In this document: positions 43,325-54,013 of the stretch, one piece after another
Layout: every line of letters starts with the position of its first letter
Position numbering within the stretch: position 1 is the stretch's first letter
NCBI GenBank assembly: GCA_004835665.1
Contig: RBKR01000008.1
Location: 1,178,001 to 1,242,000 of the forward strand
Origin: Phoma sp. XZ068
Taxonomy: Eukaryota; Ascomycota; Dothideomycetes; Pleosporales; Didymellaceae
Direction of reading: 5' to 3'
DNA length: 64,000 bases
Program-made: the position numbers and the translations under genes
The notes under the pieces: model-generated
Databases searched by the model: none
Seen by the model: only the letters and a program-made list of their open reading frames with translations
Told to the model about the DNA's origin: nothing

Positions 43325-44610
43325 CGTGTTGCGCGTAATTTGTCGGTGTGGGGTAGGTTTGGGGTTTGGAAGGCTGTCGTCCGCCTGTAACTTTTCGTAG
43401 AGCTTCGAGGAGCTTCTTGGCAGAAAGACGCGCTAGTGCGGCAGCGCGGCAATGGTCACGTGCCGTAGCGACGAACGACCAGGTAATCACACGATTTTGA
43501 TAATGAAATCGAAGCCATGTGAGATTTGAGAATAATACAGCGAGTTTGCAGGATTTGGTTCAATTGAACAACAGGATGGCGAATGGTTCGTCATACTAGA
43601 ACCATCGCATGGGCGATTCCCCAATGCGGACACCACGAAGGACTTTGTTGACAGAAACAGTCTTCGCAGATCCTTCCAACAGGGTACAGAAGTTTGAGTG
43701 TCTCGCCCAGGCACCAATGTTCCATACAATGCAATTGTTGCAAGATCAATCATCCCAGCTCTACAGTTGACCTGCCGGTGATCGCTACCTGCCGTCGCTT
43801 CCGCTCGTTACCATAAGACGCGGTCCGCGTGCGACGACCGCTTCCGTTGCCTCTGAGAGGTTTACCTCTTGGCCAGCCACCAGCCATTAACTCTCCAACA
43901 CTATATCTAGGGCATTCCTTATCGCCGTGGAGACGATCGGGGGGCTGGGCACCATGCTATGCTGAACAACAATGCACAACTCGCAACCATGACGACAGTA
44001 CAACGTCGAAATGCAGTGACCCGGTCGTCCTGCAAATTGCTCTCTCGGTGCGAGATGTGGGTGCAGCGCAAGACAAATTTGGATCACCGGCAAAGCCAGC
44101 CGCGGCATCAGCACACTCGTAATTATCCACGCGAATCCCACCTCTCGTGACTCTGACCACCCCTCGAAATACCCATTGCCACAAGCGTCGCGGCGTTCAC
44201 GTATCCTTTGCGGCTATTTTTGGCATCGTTTACGTGCGGGCCGAGCGAAGGATGACAGCACAACCTTTGAGAGAGCCCCCCTCAACGAATGAGCAAGCCT
44301 CCCCTGTCGTGCTAAACGAACTAACGTTGATTTGCACGGTCTGCATCTCTGAAACGGTTCTGTCGAGTCTTGTGTAGCCGCGATAATACTGGCGGGCTGG
44401 ACGTGCAACCCCAGCCCTCGCGTTAGGGTGCCCGAACGGTGCCATTGCGAATGCAGATAATCACGATGTTGTCCCACGCCGTTGCGAGGTAGTCGTTCTT
44501 GTGCGCCGCCCTATTGTTCTGCTCGTGCCTACGTTGGCTTTTGCCTTCAATTCACTCGTTCTTTCTCTTTCTGATATCGCTGGCTGGCGAATTACCCAAC
44601 AGTGATCCAC
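43325..44610. other. Divergent region 1.3 kb, SF3B1 / zinc-region protein
   Basis: No gene recognised; scattered ORFs of up to 97 residues look random. The last 150 bp before 44611 is pyrimidine-rich, as in fungal leaders. Confidence 0.5.
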
Positions 44611-46874
44611 ATGGCCATGTTAGCGCAGGTGCACCCGGCTCTCCGTCATCCTCGACCAGTCACCAGAGACACTGCGAAGGCGCAGCGCATGCTCGGCCTG
44701 ATTGCAGATTCGGCAGAAGCAACATTGCACCGTGAGAAGTCGCTCACTACAAGATGGCTGGAGAGGCCGCTCTATGCCCATTTGGACGTTTCAGATGTGG
44801 AGTCTGAAAAAGAGCCCGATGACGACTCCCCTCGAGCCCTTGAAGCACCGAAGACCCACAGCCGCCAGTAAGTCACTTTCTGCCACATCATAATCCCTAC
44901 CTTCTCCGCTTTTCACTCGACATCTTCGAGATGGAATGGAGGCATTCAGCTTTCGATTTCGAGCAACCGTCACGGCTCTCGGTCTTCGAGGACCTCGAGC
45001 AACCCGTCACGCTCCAGACACGTGCTAACACAGCTTCCTCCAACAGAGACAGTCACGTTACCAAGGAATACGACATCTCACCTGAGGTACCACAGAAGCA
45101 ATGGACCAAGCCAGATCGACCGTCGCCCGCGTCTTTCGATTCAGTGGAAGCAGTACAAAGGCTTGCCGAACCTAAGGCCAGTAAGCTCGACAAGTCCTTC
45201 GACATCAAGCGAGTAGAAACTACAGACTGGATGCCACCGTCTTACAACCCAGAGGAGATTCAGTCGATAGCTTCATATTCCTCGTCGCCGGAATGGGCTA
45301 CCTTATCGAACACCTTGAAGCAAAACGCACGTCAGCATCGACCCGTATCACTGCAGCTCGAGAATCTTAACCCTCCAGCAAAGCAAAGCCTATCCTCGAT
45401 ACCTAGCTTCTCGTCGTTCGGCAAGGTCGAGCCAGACCTTCGCCTCGTACATCCCCAGACATGGGTTGCCCCGCCGGCACACCCTGCGCAGCCGACACAA
45501 CCTCATCGTTCCGAGTCCTACGACTCTGGGCGAGAGAGCTTCGAGTCCATTAGCAAACCATGGCTAGAGGGCAGACCACGTCCCACGTCGTTCGCAACAT
45601 ACCACTCACGCAATCGATCGAAGACGAAAATCGCATCGTCGAGAAGTTCAAGGCTCAATAGCTACCCTAATTTTTCGCGAAAGATGTCTGGTGAGAATCC
45701 AGATATCCTAGTTCACGAACACATCGACCGGGACACGACACACGGTGCACAACAGAGGGACTATGACAATGACACGGTTGTGGCGTCGCCTGTCCCTTTG
45801 TCGGCGCCACCCTTCGCACGTAACAGTACATTCGAGCGCATTGGTGGGAGGATGCTTAGTGAAGAGGAGAAAGAGTTGGAAAAGGAGAAAGCAGCCAAGG
45901 CAGAGAAGGGAAGCAAGGCAAAGAACCGATGGTCCACAATACCAAACCTCCTCAAGTTCGCAAAGCCAACGAAGCGACGGTCCTCCAATGCCAACGAACT
46001 GGACAGGACTTCTGTTGTTGAGGAGTTCCGTCGCGTAAGCCAGAACGCACCTGAGTTGAACAACCGGACACCCATAATCACCCACCGCTATTCCTCGTAC
46101 ACTCAGCCCACCCAAAGCGAAGTCGAGCCTACACCATCACCACGCCCTCAATCGCAGCTAAAACCTCTCGACCTCCTCCCCACACCACAGCACTCGCCGC
46201 TCGCTATGTCATTCGACAAATCGCCTCGCAACTCTGCTGTATTACCACCGCCCTTCGCGCCTTGGGCAGACACAGCAGACTCGTCTGCCGGACCGCCCAG
46301 CCCGCCTGTTTCGATCTCCAATCCGCTCAACAACCCACAACGACGACAGAGCAGCAACCCTCTGCTGTCTCCAGGCCACGGTTACCCCTCACCACTCAGC
46401 CCAGGCTCGTCGCGTGAGACCTTCGAGAGTCGTCCCACATCTCTCCACTCTCACCGCAGCAGCACATTCTCCTCCCACATGGCTACAAGCCTGACATCAC
46501 CAACAAGTGCCACCAGCACAGCGCCCTCGCGCTTAAGCTTCATTTCGCCTGCTGCCATGAACCCACCTCAACCTGCGTTTGCAAGCTCATGCACCTCGAC
46601 ACCACGTCGCGGCACGCCCATGCTTGAGCGCACATGTCTCCTCTGCCGAGCCTCGAAGCCTATGGACGATTTCAGCACAAGACGAATTACAGCGAACTGC
46701 TGGCACGAAACTTCGACATGCTTGTCGTGTCTGCAGGCGTGGGTCGAGAACAGTATGGATACGCGGCAGAGGTGTGCTTGTCCAGAGTGCGGCGAGAGTA
46801 TGGGTTACGAGGATGTTGGTGCTTTCGCCGTCGATGCATTAGGTGGACGGGCAGATGGAAGGCATTGGGCTTAA
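44611..46874 (+). CDS. Large disordered protein with C-terminal Cys/His zinc-binding region
   Basis: Two-exon model: 44611-44867 and 44942-46874, intron 74 nt; 729 aa. The join restores a smooth protein (APKTHSRQ/HSAFDFEQPSRLSVFEDLEQPV). A one-exon model starting at the ATG 44931 is the alternative (647 aa). Most of the chain is Ser/Pro/Thr-rich and likely disordered. A charged helix (EEEKELEKEKAAKAEKGSKA) is followed by NRWSTIPNLLKFAKPTKRR. At about 650-710 lies CLLCRASKPMDDF, then CWHETSTCLSCLQAW and CACPECGESM. The C-x2-C ... C-x-H ... C-x2-C ... C-x-C-x2-C spacing could hold two zinc ions in a RING-like or similar finger. A ubiquitin-ligase role is only a possibility; I do not recognise the family. 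Confidence 0.75.
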
Positions 46875-47584
46875 AAATTCTTTTGAGATAACTTAATATT
46901 GTTAATCATAATGAGATTGTATCATATTCTCTTCACACCAAGACGAACTCAGCTACTTCGCTTCCATTTCAAGTGACTGTTCTGCCGAGCATACACTCTT
47001 TCACGTACACTTCTCTTATCACCTTGTATTCTTGACCAATCCCATCTACACTTTCCAACACAAGTGACATGCTGCATCTATGCCGGATCACGATTCTCTT
47101 TCCGAATTTCAATAAGCCTCCAAGTACGTGGATACCGAAACAGTCTTTCTCTTTATCCTCATTGTCTATGCATACAATACCATATTCGAAGCATGGTGTG
47201 TCATTTTCGAACCTGACGCGGTTGGAGCGGTATGCCTACGCAGGTAGTAACGAATTCTGGATGTTGCTGTGTCAGTGCGGTGTTGGAACCATATTGTGAA
47301 ATGGCTACAAAAGTAATTGAAGTGGGCAAGCGCCATGCGCCTCTGGTTGCACATCCAACTCTTTTTGGCCATCAGCATGCCTCAGAATCACCAAGTCAAA
47401 GCGAGATGTGGTGAACGGCCAAATGCAGCCATTGAAATGTGAGTTTGAAAGCTGAACTTTATAGATAGGTAAATGGTATAAACGTGTAAAAGATACTCCT
47501 AGCTCCATCGCTCCGTTGCTCCGTAAAAATGCTCGTCATCGTCATGAGAAAGAAGAAAGTACTAGAAACTGGCTCGGCCAAGAT
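46875..47584. other. Intergenic 0.7 kb between convergent genes
   Basis: AT-rich 3' regions of two convergent genes. I see nothing else. Confidence 0.5.
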
Positions 47585-48277
47585 CTAAGCAAGAATGACA
47601 GCCTTAGCAGCAACCCATGGTGTGTCGCGGGTCTCATCCAGAGTAGTTCCAACACATGCTGTCAAGAAGTTGTGCCAGCCGTCAACGGTCTCAGCAGCTA
47701 CACCAGCCTTGACATCCGCTGAGCACTGGGTGCTGTAGAACCAGGCGGCGCTGCCAAAGCTCTTTTCGTCGTCGCTGTTGACGAGGGCGAGAACAGCGTT
47801 CAGTCCAGCGTCACCTCCAGCAGCATTTGCGGTGGCGACAGCATCTGCGCCCGCAACAGCAGTGGCGTACTTCGAGATGAAAGGAGGCATGGCCATCATA
47901 CGAGTTCCCTGTCCTGGGCGACCGGGGAAGTGGTTCTTGCTGTACTTGTAGTTGCCGGACTCAAAAAGCGTGTAGGCGATGAGTGCAGCCTTCTCTCCAG
48001 CGGTCTTGATGCCATATTTGTCGAATGACGTGTTGAGTGCAGCGGCCGCAGTCTTCGCATCTGCGCACTCTGCCGGGAAAGGAGCGCCAGAGCAGGATGC
48101 AGTATCCGGGGCGATCTGGGTGAGCTGCTCTGCGGTTAGAGAACCAGTGGTGACCTTGTTGTTGCTTGCAGGAGCGGTGTATGATTCGGTCTGGCTGTCA
48201 GGGCAATCGGGAATTGGTGCGGCGAGGGCACCGAGTGCGAATGCACCGGCGAAGAGAATGGAAGTCTTGCAGAGCAT
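47585..48277 (-). CDS. Small secreted protein of unknown function (possible lysozyme-like fold)
   Basis: Single exon, 230 aa. The N terminus MLCKTSILFAGAFALGALAAP is a clear signal peptide, so the mature protein is about 21 kDa and extracellular. Five Cys remain after cleavage (PIPDC, TASC, PAEC, STQC, TAC). The most distinctive stretch is AALIAYTLFESGNYKYSKNH, then FPGRPGQGTRMM. A helix carrying Glu-Ser-Gly followed by an aromatic and polar loop recalls lysozyme/chitinase-type catalytic helices, but this is a weak resemblance and no family is assigned. Alternatives are a small effector-like or cell-wall protein. Confidence 0.8.
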   Translation of the reverse strand: MLCKTSILFAGAFALGALAAPIPDCPDSQTESYTAPASNNKVTTGSLTAEQLTQIAPDTASCSGAPFPAECADAKTAAAALNTSFDKYGIKTAGEKAALIAYTLFESGNYKYSKNHFPGRPGQGTRMMAMPPFISKYATAVAGADAVATANAAGGDAGLNAVLALVNSDDEKSFGSAAWFYSTQCSADVKAGVAAETVDGWHNFLTACVGTTLDETRDTPWVAAKAVILA

Positions 48278-49204
48278 GGTGGTAGTCGTAGATTTGGGGT
48301 TGATTTGAAGACTGGATGATAATATCAGATCGAGAAGTGGAAGAGACTCGTAAAGGCTGTTATTGAATGAATGACTGAGAAAGAATGTATGAATTCCTAG
48401 ACCAGCAAAGGAGATTCAGGGAGAGTGAGGTGGCTGAGCGAGTGGGCGATGAATAGTGAGAGAAGGAGGCAAAGCAGCTATTTAAACATAAGCTGACAAT
48501 GTCCATTCCAGAGAGTGAGCATATCGTGCTCAGGGGTACCTTCAGCTGAGCGACGAACGCCTGCCAGTCCTTGCCGGCGGCGGTGATTGTAGATAGTCAA
48601 GTGCTGAGCCGTCCTGAGGCTGTGATTCGCTAGGTTTCCCGCACTTGTCACCCCTTCCCGTGACACCTATGTTTCGAAACAAGGCCGATGGCTAAGCTTT
48701 GCCAACCACGTCCGCCCTACCCTAAACCAGCACTTGATGGTTGCACCAGCTTCGTTTTGTCCGCAGTCTTCGGGCGTGTGTGGCTGACGGTGCTCGGTCG
48801 CACCCGCAAGTTGACAGCAGCATGATTATATAAGCTGGTGTGACGGTCACTACGCCGCAGTCGGATGCATCCTGCACTGTGGATCTGAGGCTGTTATTGT
48901 GAGCCGCACTCATTTCAGATATGCCGAGTTGTTGATCATGCTTTCAACTAGTGAGGCTCTTGCCGCTTTCGATTCCACCGCGGCCAAAAACATGGCGGGG
49001 TTCCAGCGGGAAACACAGTGGGGCAATGACTGCTTGACTGACAAACGTCATTTCTTAACTCCGAGGCCACGGTATTTCATTGAGTGATTGAGCGGCATCG
49101 TTCTAGCAATTGATTTTCTCTTCATCACCGACAAATTCCTCTTCATCGCCGGCACATTTTTCTTCATCACCGACACCCGGTTTCGTCAACGCACAACCAC
49201 CACA
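48278..49204. other. Divergent region 0.93 kb, secreted protein / aldo-keto reductase
   Basis: Promoter region for both genes. It contains the 21-bp-period repeat at 49120-49180 directly before the reductase. A TATA-like TATATAA occurs near 48826. Confidence 0.5.
49120..49180 (+). repeat. 21-bp tandem repeat in the aldo/keto reductase leader
   Basis: CTTCATCACCGACA begins at 49120 and again at 49162, with the variant CTTCATCGCCGGCA at 49141, giving an exact 21-nt period over 2.9 units. The repeat ends about 25 bp before the start codon at 49205 and is in frame with it, without any ATG or stop in between. Confidence 0.7.
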
Positions 49205-50323
49205 ATGCCCGCAGTCGAGTCAATGTTCGATCCCAAGGACATGGAGTTCCGGCGCCTAGGACCTGCCGGTCTTAAGGTGTCCGTCTTCTCTCTGGGAGGC
49301 TGGCTGACTTATGGAGGAACAGTAAGGAGCTAATTAAACCTGGGGTAGCATTATGAAGCTAACAGTCTGTAGCAAAAGGGGAACATCGTGAAGGAGTGTA
49401 TGCAGGCTGCATGGGATCACGGTATTAACTTCTTCGATACTGCTGAGGTCTATTCCGCTGGACAATGCGAGATTGAGATGGGAAGTGCTTTCCAAGAATT
49501 GAAGTGGCCGCGCGACGAATACGTTCTGTCCACTAAGGTGTTTTTTGGAACGTCGAGGAAGGAGCCCAATACCCGTGGTCTGAGCAAGAAGCACATCATC
49601 GAGGGGTTGAAGAGCTCCCTGAAGCGTCTGCAGCACGACTACGTCGATGTTGTCTTCGCTCACCGTTACGACCCTGAGTATGTTGGGAGCAAGTCGAGGT
49701 CAGTGCAGTGCTAACATATTGTCAGCGTGCCTATGAAGGAGATCGTCGAGGCATTCACGCAGGCCATCCATATGAACCTCGCCTACTATTGGGGAACTTC
49801 AGAGTGGTCTGCCGCTCAGATCCAGGAAGCCACCGAGATTGCCGAGAAGTACAACCTTATCGCTCCTATCGTCGAACAGCCTCAGTACAACGCGTTCCAC
49901 CGCGAGCGATTCGAGAAGGAGTATGCCCCCTTGTACGAGAAGTTCCAGTACGGTACCACCATCTGGTCGCCACTCGCTTCCGGTCTGTTGACCGGTAAGT
50001 ACAACGAGGGTATCCCTGAGGACTCCCGCTTCGCTACCAACAAGGACTTCTTCAAGAAGACGGTCGAGGAGCTGAAGAGCGCCGAGGGACAGGCAAAGAT
50101 CGAGAAGGTCAAGAAGCTGACCAAAGTTGCTGAGAAGCTCGGAGCTTCTACCAGCCAGCTGTCGCTTGCCTGGGCTGCGAAAAACCCCAATGTTTCAACC
50201 GTCATCCTGGGCGCCAGCAAGGTGGAACAAGTTCACGACAACTGCGCTGCTCTTAAGCTGCTCCCTAAGCTGACACCAGAGATCATGGAGGAGATCGAGG
50301 GTATCCTTGGAAACAAGCCTTGA
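49205..50323 (+). CDS. Aldo/keto reductase, Kv-channel beta-subunit-like (AKR6 type)
   Basis: NADPH-dependent reductase of carbonyl compounds; the beta-subunit-like class has fungal and bacterial members without a known channel partner. Exons are 49205-49321, 49373-49677 and 49726-50323, introns 51 and 48 nt; 339 aa. It starts MPAVESMFDPKDMEFRRLG, and FRRLGPAGLKVSVFSLGGW is the AKR6 opening. The catalytic tetrad is visible: Asp and Tyr in FFDTAEVYSAGQCE, Lys in VLSTKVFF, His in VFAHRYDP. Later blocks are YYWGTSEWSAAQIQEA, IVEQPQYNAFHR, TIWSPLASGLLTGKYNEG and VSTVILGASKVEQVHDNC, the last binding the NADPH 2'-phosphate. The physiological substrate is unknown. Confidence 0.94.
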
Positions 50324-51704
50324 CTATCATCGAAGCTTTGAGCCGTCCAGCGTCAAGATAGCACCTCAATTATGCAGGAGTGTTTACAGGTCAGGCCGGT
50401 AAGTTTGAGCCATTAAATAATCAATGAACAATGGACAATGAACTCCGATCAATACGTACAGCATTTCAAGCATGATCAGAGTGTCGACTCATCAAGCAGG
50501 TGTTTCATGAGCACACGAAACTTCGAAGCATCCCCGTGCACATTGACCTCGGCTCCTGACAACAGGGCCGCAGAACGATGAAAATGTAGATCGCTGCGCT
50601 AAGAGAACATGAGTGCAAGTCAGAACAGGTCCAGTGCCGGATAATGTTCCTCTCAGAGCGGACTCGCTTGGGAAGAAATCTGGGGAATAGCCACGTGATA
50701 CGGACATCACTGAGAACGGAAGCCCTGGGTCCGATGAACTTCGGGGCTGGGCAGCGTCATTCTGCTGTTTGGACGTCGAGGGGCGAGATCGTCGTGGCGC
50801 ACGAGGATTGTTCCGAATGCAGCAGGGCTAGACCGTTCGTCAGCAACGCATCAGCCCTCAGCATCGAAAGAACAAATTGTGTCTTGCATGCCCTCAGCTC
50901 AATCATCATCATCTCTCCCTGATCCTCAGCTGCTACTGTTGTCGACTTCCTTGCGTCCTGCGTCGCGCCTTGTGTCGCGCTTAAGAGGAGACGGTCGCCG
51001 TCTAAGTCAGCGACCGCCTCTAGACCACCACAGAGCCGCAAGTCTACTGGTCAACACCACCGGAAGCAACCCTCGATCTCCGTCGCGCTCGCATTGATCA
51101 ATCAAATCGTTCCAGTGCCGGCCGGCTCGTTCCGCGTGTACTCAAACCTAGAATTTCAATTCCAAATCCCCAGCTGGGGCTGTGCTCCTTGCGCCGATGA
51201 ACGTTTGCGCCGCGCATTGAGCCCGTCAGACCGCGTTAAGGATTGTACTGTAAGTGTAAGGGTTTCCTCCGAGGCTTCTCTTTGGCCACAATCCGCTTGT
51301 CATCTGGGGTTGTATTTCCTTATTTGATCCCCCACCTGCGACGCGGAAAGCATCATCGTCGGTCTTTATCACACCTCAGCCACGACCCAACTGTGCCACT
51401 TTCAGTCCTTCCTTCTACACCTTCCAGCCTTCATTGCTTGCATAACCGCGCAATACCAGGCCCCATTCAGTGGACCTGATTACGTCTTTGTAGCCTTATT
51501 TATCTGTTCGCCAGGGCTCGCCTGTCGACCTCAAAAAGTGCGGTAGCAACTGTTCTGTGTCTGTTTCGGATGCGCGCAGGGGGTGAACGTTAACTGACAG
51601 CCCCCTAGTACGCGTCATTCTGGACTCGGAGTATCCTTTACGAGCAGCATCATCTGAACCGGTTTTCAGATCTCTAGTATTACCTTTGCCTGTACGAAAC
51701 GACC
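50324..51704. other. Intergenic 1.4 kb upstream of the bZIP gene
   Basis: No credible gene. The last 500 bp is pyrimidine-rich and probably the bZIP promoter and leader. Confidence 0.5.
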
Positions 51705-53644
51705 ATGGCGACCACCATCAAGACTGATCCCGGAATGGGAGACTACAACAGTGGCAGTGGTAAGTATACGCTCAGCTTGCTTTATGCTTTACTCCTTCCA
51801 CGTTTGAGGTCGAGCTGTTTTAGTTGTGCTTCCTGCCTCATGCCGCGTCCATCGACCCATGCGGCCTCCTGTTCATCATCCCCTGCTCAAGCACCTGTTC
51901 GCCCTTTCTCTCTTTCGCACCCGCAGAGACAAACCAAGTCTCGCCAAGACCGGGACTGTACAGACGTTAGCATAAGTCTGACCATGTGCCCCACGGCTAC
52001 CGGTCTACCGGGCGTCGGCACCCACGCTCTCCCCCGATATGCCATGTTCGAGGCATAGCTACATATACGCGCTCGTGCCTCCGTCCTACCACCACAACAC
52101 CTAATGCACATTCTTGCTGTAATTTCTATTATCGTCCGACACCAGCCTTCTACCCATGTCAAACGCCCGCTATATACCCTGGTCAGACTCGCTAACCATG
52201 ATGCCTGATTACTCTTCATGCAGCACTGCTGTCGAGTATCCCTCTCCTGCCTCCCGCAGACCTTCACTATGTCCGTCGGAGGGTGGTAGGAGAGACAGCT
52301 CGATCGGCTTTGTGTCTGCCATGGAGAGTAAAAGGCAGTGGTCATCAATAGGCAGTGAATCAAAAAGTCCACTTGCCCAGTTTGGTTTTTTCAAGAACCT
52401 GACCGAGAAGAAGACAACCCGTGGTTTGTATGTCGCTTGTAATTCATCAGCGTTTGGCTGATGGCATGCAGATGGGCAGACTCCCAAGAGAAGAGGCCCC
52501 AAGCCGGACAGCAAGCCGGCCTTAACACGACGACAGGAGCTCAATCGACAGGCACAAAGGTATGTCGACCAGTCTGATGTCGATTCACGTGTACTTATTT
52601 CATCTGCAGAACACATCGCGAAAGAAAAGAGATGTACATTAAAGCTCTCGAGCAAGAAGTTCTCCGCCTGAAAGAGACGTTTGGTACTACAAGTCGAGAA
52701 CGCGACCAATACGCCGAAGAGAACCGTCGATTGAAAGAATTGCTCATGGCTCACGGTATTGCGTTCGACAGCCTTACAAATCCCCCTAATGGCCTCCCCA
52801 ATGTGGGAAGCTCAACATACAGCTCCAACGGCAGTATATCTGGATACGGTCCAGGCTCAGCCTCAACTGGTTATACGTCGCCGCCGAGTGTTCATCACCG
52901 AAATGGGTCAATGTCGCATGACATGATGATGCCGCGGTCGATGCACGCGCAAGTTATGCAACCGAGCCAACAAGTCAGCGCACTGGACTACGACCAGATT
53001 GGCGTTGACTTCGTCTTAACGTACGACCGAACGCCCTACCTCTCTCCTCCACCCCAGCAATAATGTATCACGCCCGCTACGTCACGTTTCTTTCATTCAT
53101 GATCCTTCGTACGTTTTTTTCTTTTTTTTATATCACTCCCATCTGACTGTTGCGCCTTGCAGTCTCGAGCGCCCTTGCATGGACCACATGCAATACCTCA
53201 TGGTTCGTGCCCACGATGCCGAAGAAACGATCAGTGGACATGCACTCATGGCGACCGCACCGCCCGACTCATACATTGCGAATTGCCCAGAGGAGAAGTA
53301 CCCTCACCAGATGCCGGATATTGCGATGCCCGATCTGATGAAGCTGCTCGATCTCAGCGCAAGGCTGCCCCTTGACGGCGAGATCACACCCATCATGGCA
53401 TGGGTGATGGTCTTGAAGGACCAAAACTTCAAGATGCTTACCAAGGCGGAGATTGGCGCCATCAAAGGGGAGCTGCTTGCCAAAGTTCGCTGCTACGGGT
53501 ACGTGTGAACAAGCCTTTTGCCACGAGCATCCACTGACGTGACACAGCTTTGGGGCAGTCCTCGAGGAGTTCGAAGTGCGCGATGCGCTGATGAACGCGC
53601 TTGCTGGAAAGGCTGCCAATGGAAGCTACGTGGTCGGCGCGTAG
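51705..53644 (+). CDS. Yap-like bZIP transcription factor
   Basis: Sequence-specific DNA-binding protein. Six exons: 51705-51759, 52187-52423, 52472-52559, 52610-53020, 53163-53498, 53548-53644; 407 aa, phase correct throughout. The bZIP is split by intron 3: KRRGPKPDSKPALTRRQELN, then RQAQ/RTHRERKEMYIKALEQEV and a leucine zipper (LEQEVLRLKE, ENRRLKELL). The NRQAQRTHR basic motif has the Asn, Ala, Gln and Arg spacing of the Pap1/Yap class. A conserved C-terminal region (LERPCMDHMQYLMVRAHDAE, then FGAVLEEFEVRDALMNAL) is reached only by splicing from VLT to LERPC at 53020/53163. Intron 1 is unusually long at 427 nt. Targets are unknown. Confidence 0.87.
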
Positions 53645-54013
53645 CAACAATCAGGTGTATGTGTTGTTCGAGAGGCCGGCAGCGCGTCTCGATGTAATAT
53701 CTAATGTCGTCCGCTCTGATTCTGTAATATAAAGCCATCATAACTCTACTGTTCCTCTTATGCAAGCCTGTGGATCCAGTGGGCAGGGATCTTTGGACCC
53801 TGCGCGGCGGGGTCGCGCGCCACGACCGTCGCAATGGCCTCATTCTAAACACTGACCTGGCATCTCATCTTGAAACCCCTTGTTTTGATTTTAAGATAAA
53901 GAGCTCCTTCCGTTTTCAAATATTGGCCATCGCACCTCCTCACCCTGTACCATTTTCTTGCCTCTCTCGCAGGCTTCCCTACTGCCCCTCGAAGCTCCCC
54001 ACTACCGCCCAGC
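53645..54013. other. Short intergenic region upstream of the SH3BGR-like gene
   Basis: 3' region of the bZIP gene and promoter of the next. Pyrimidine-rich just before 54014. Nothing else seen. Confidence 0.45.

Noticed and set aside
44931..46874. Single-exon start at ATG 44931 for the zinc-region protein
   Set aside because: Possible, but the upstream exon 44611-44867 joins in phase to 44942 with proper splice ends and a matching protein style, so the two-exon model is preferred.
49120..49180. CRISPR-like array
   Set aside because: Units are contiguous 21-mers without spacers, in a eukaryotic leader.
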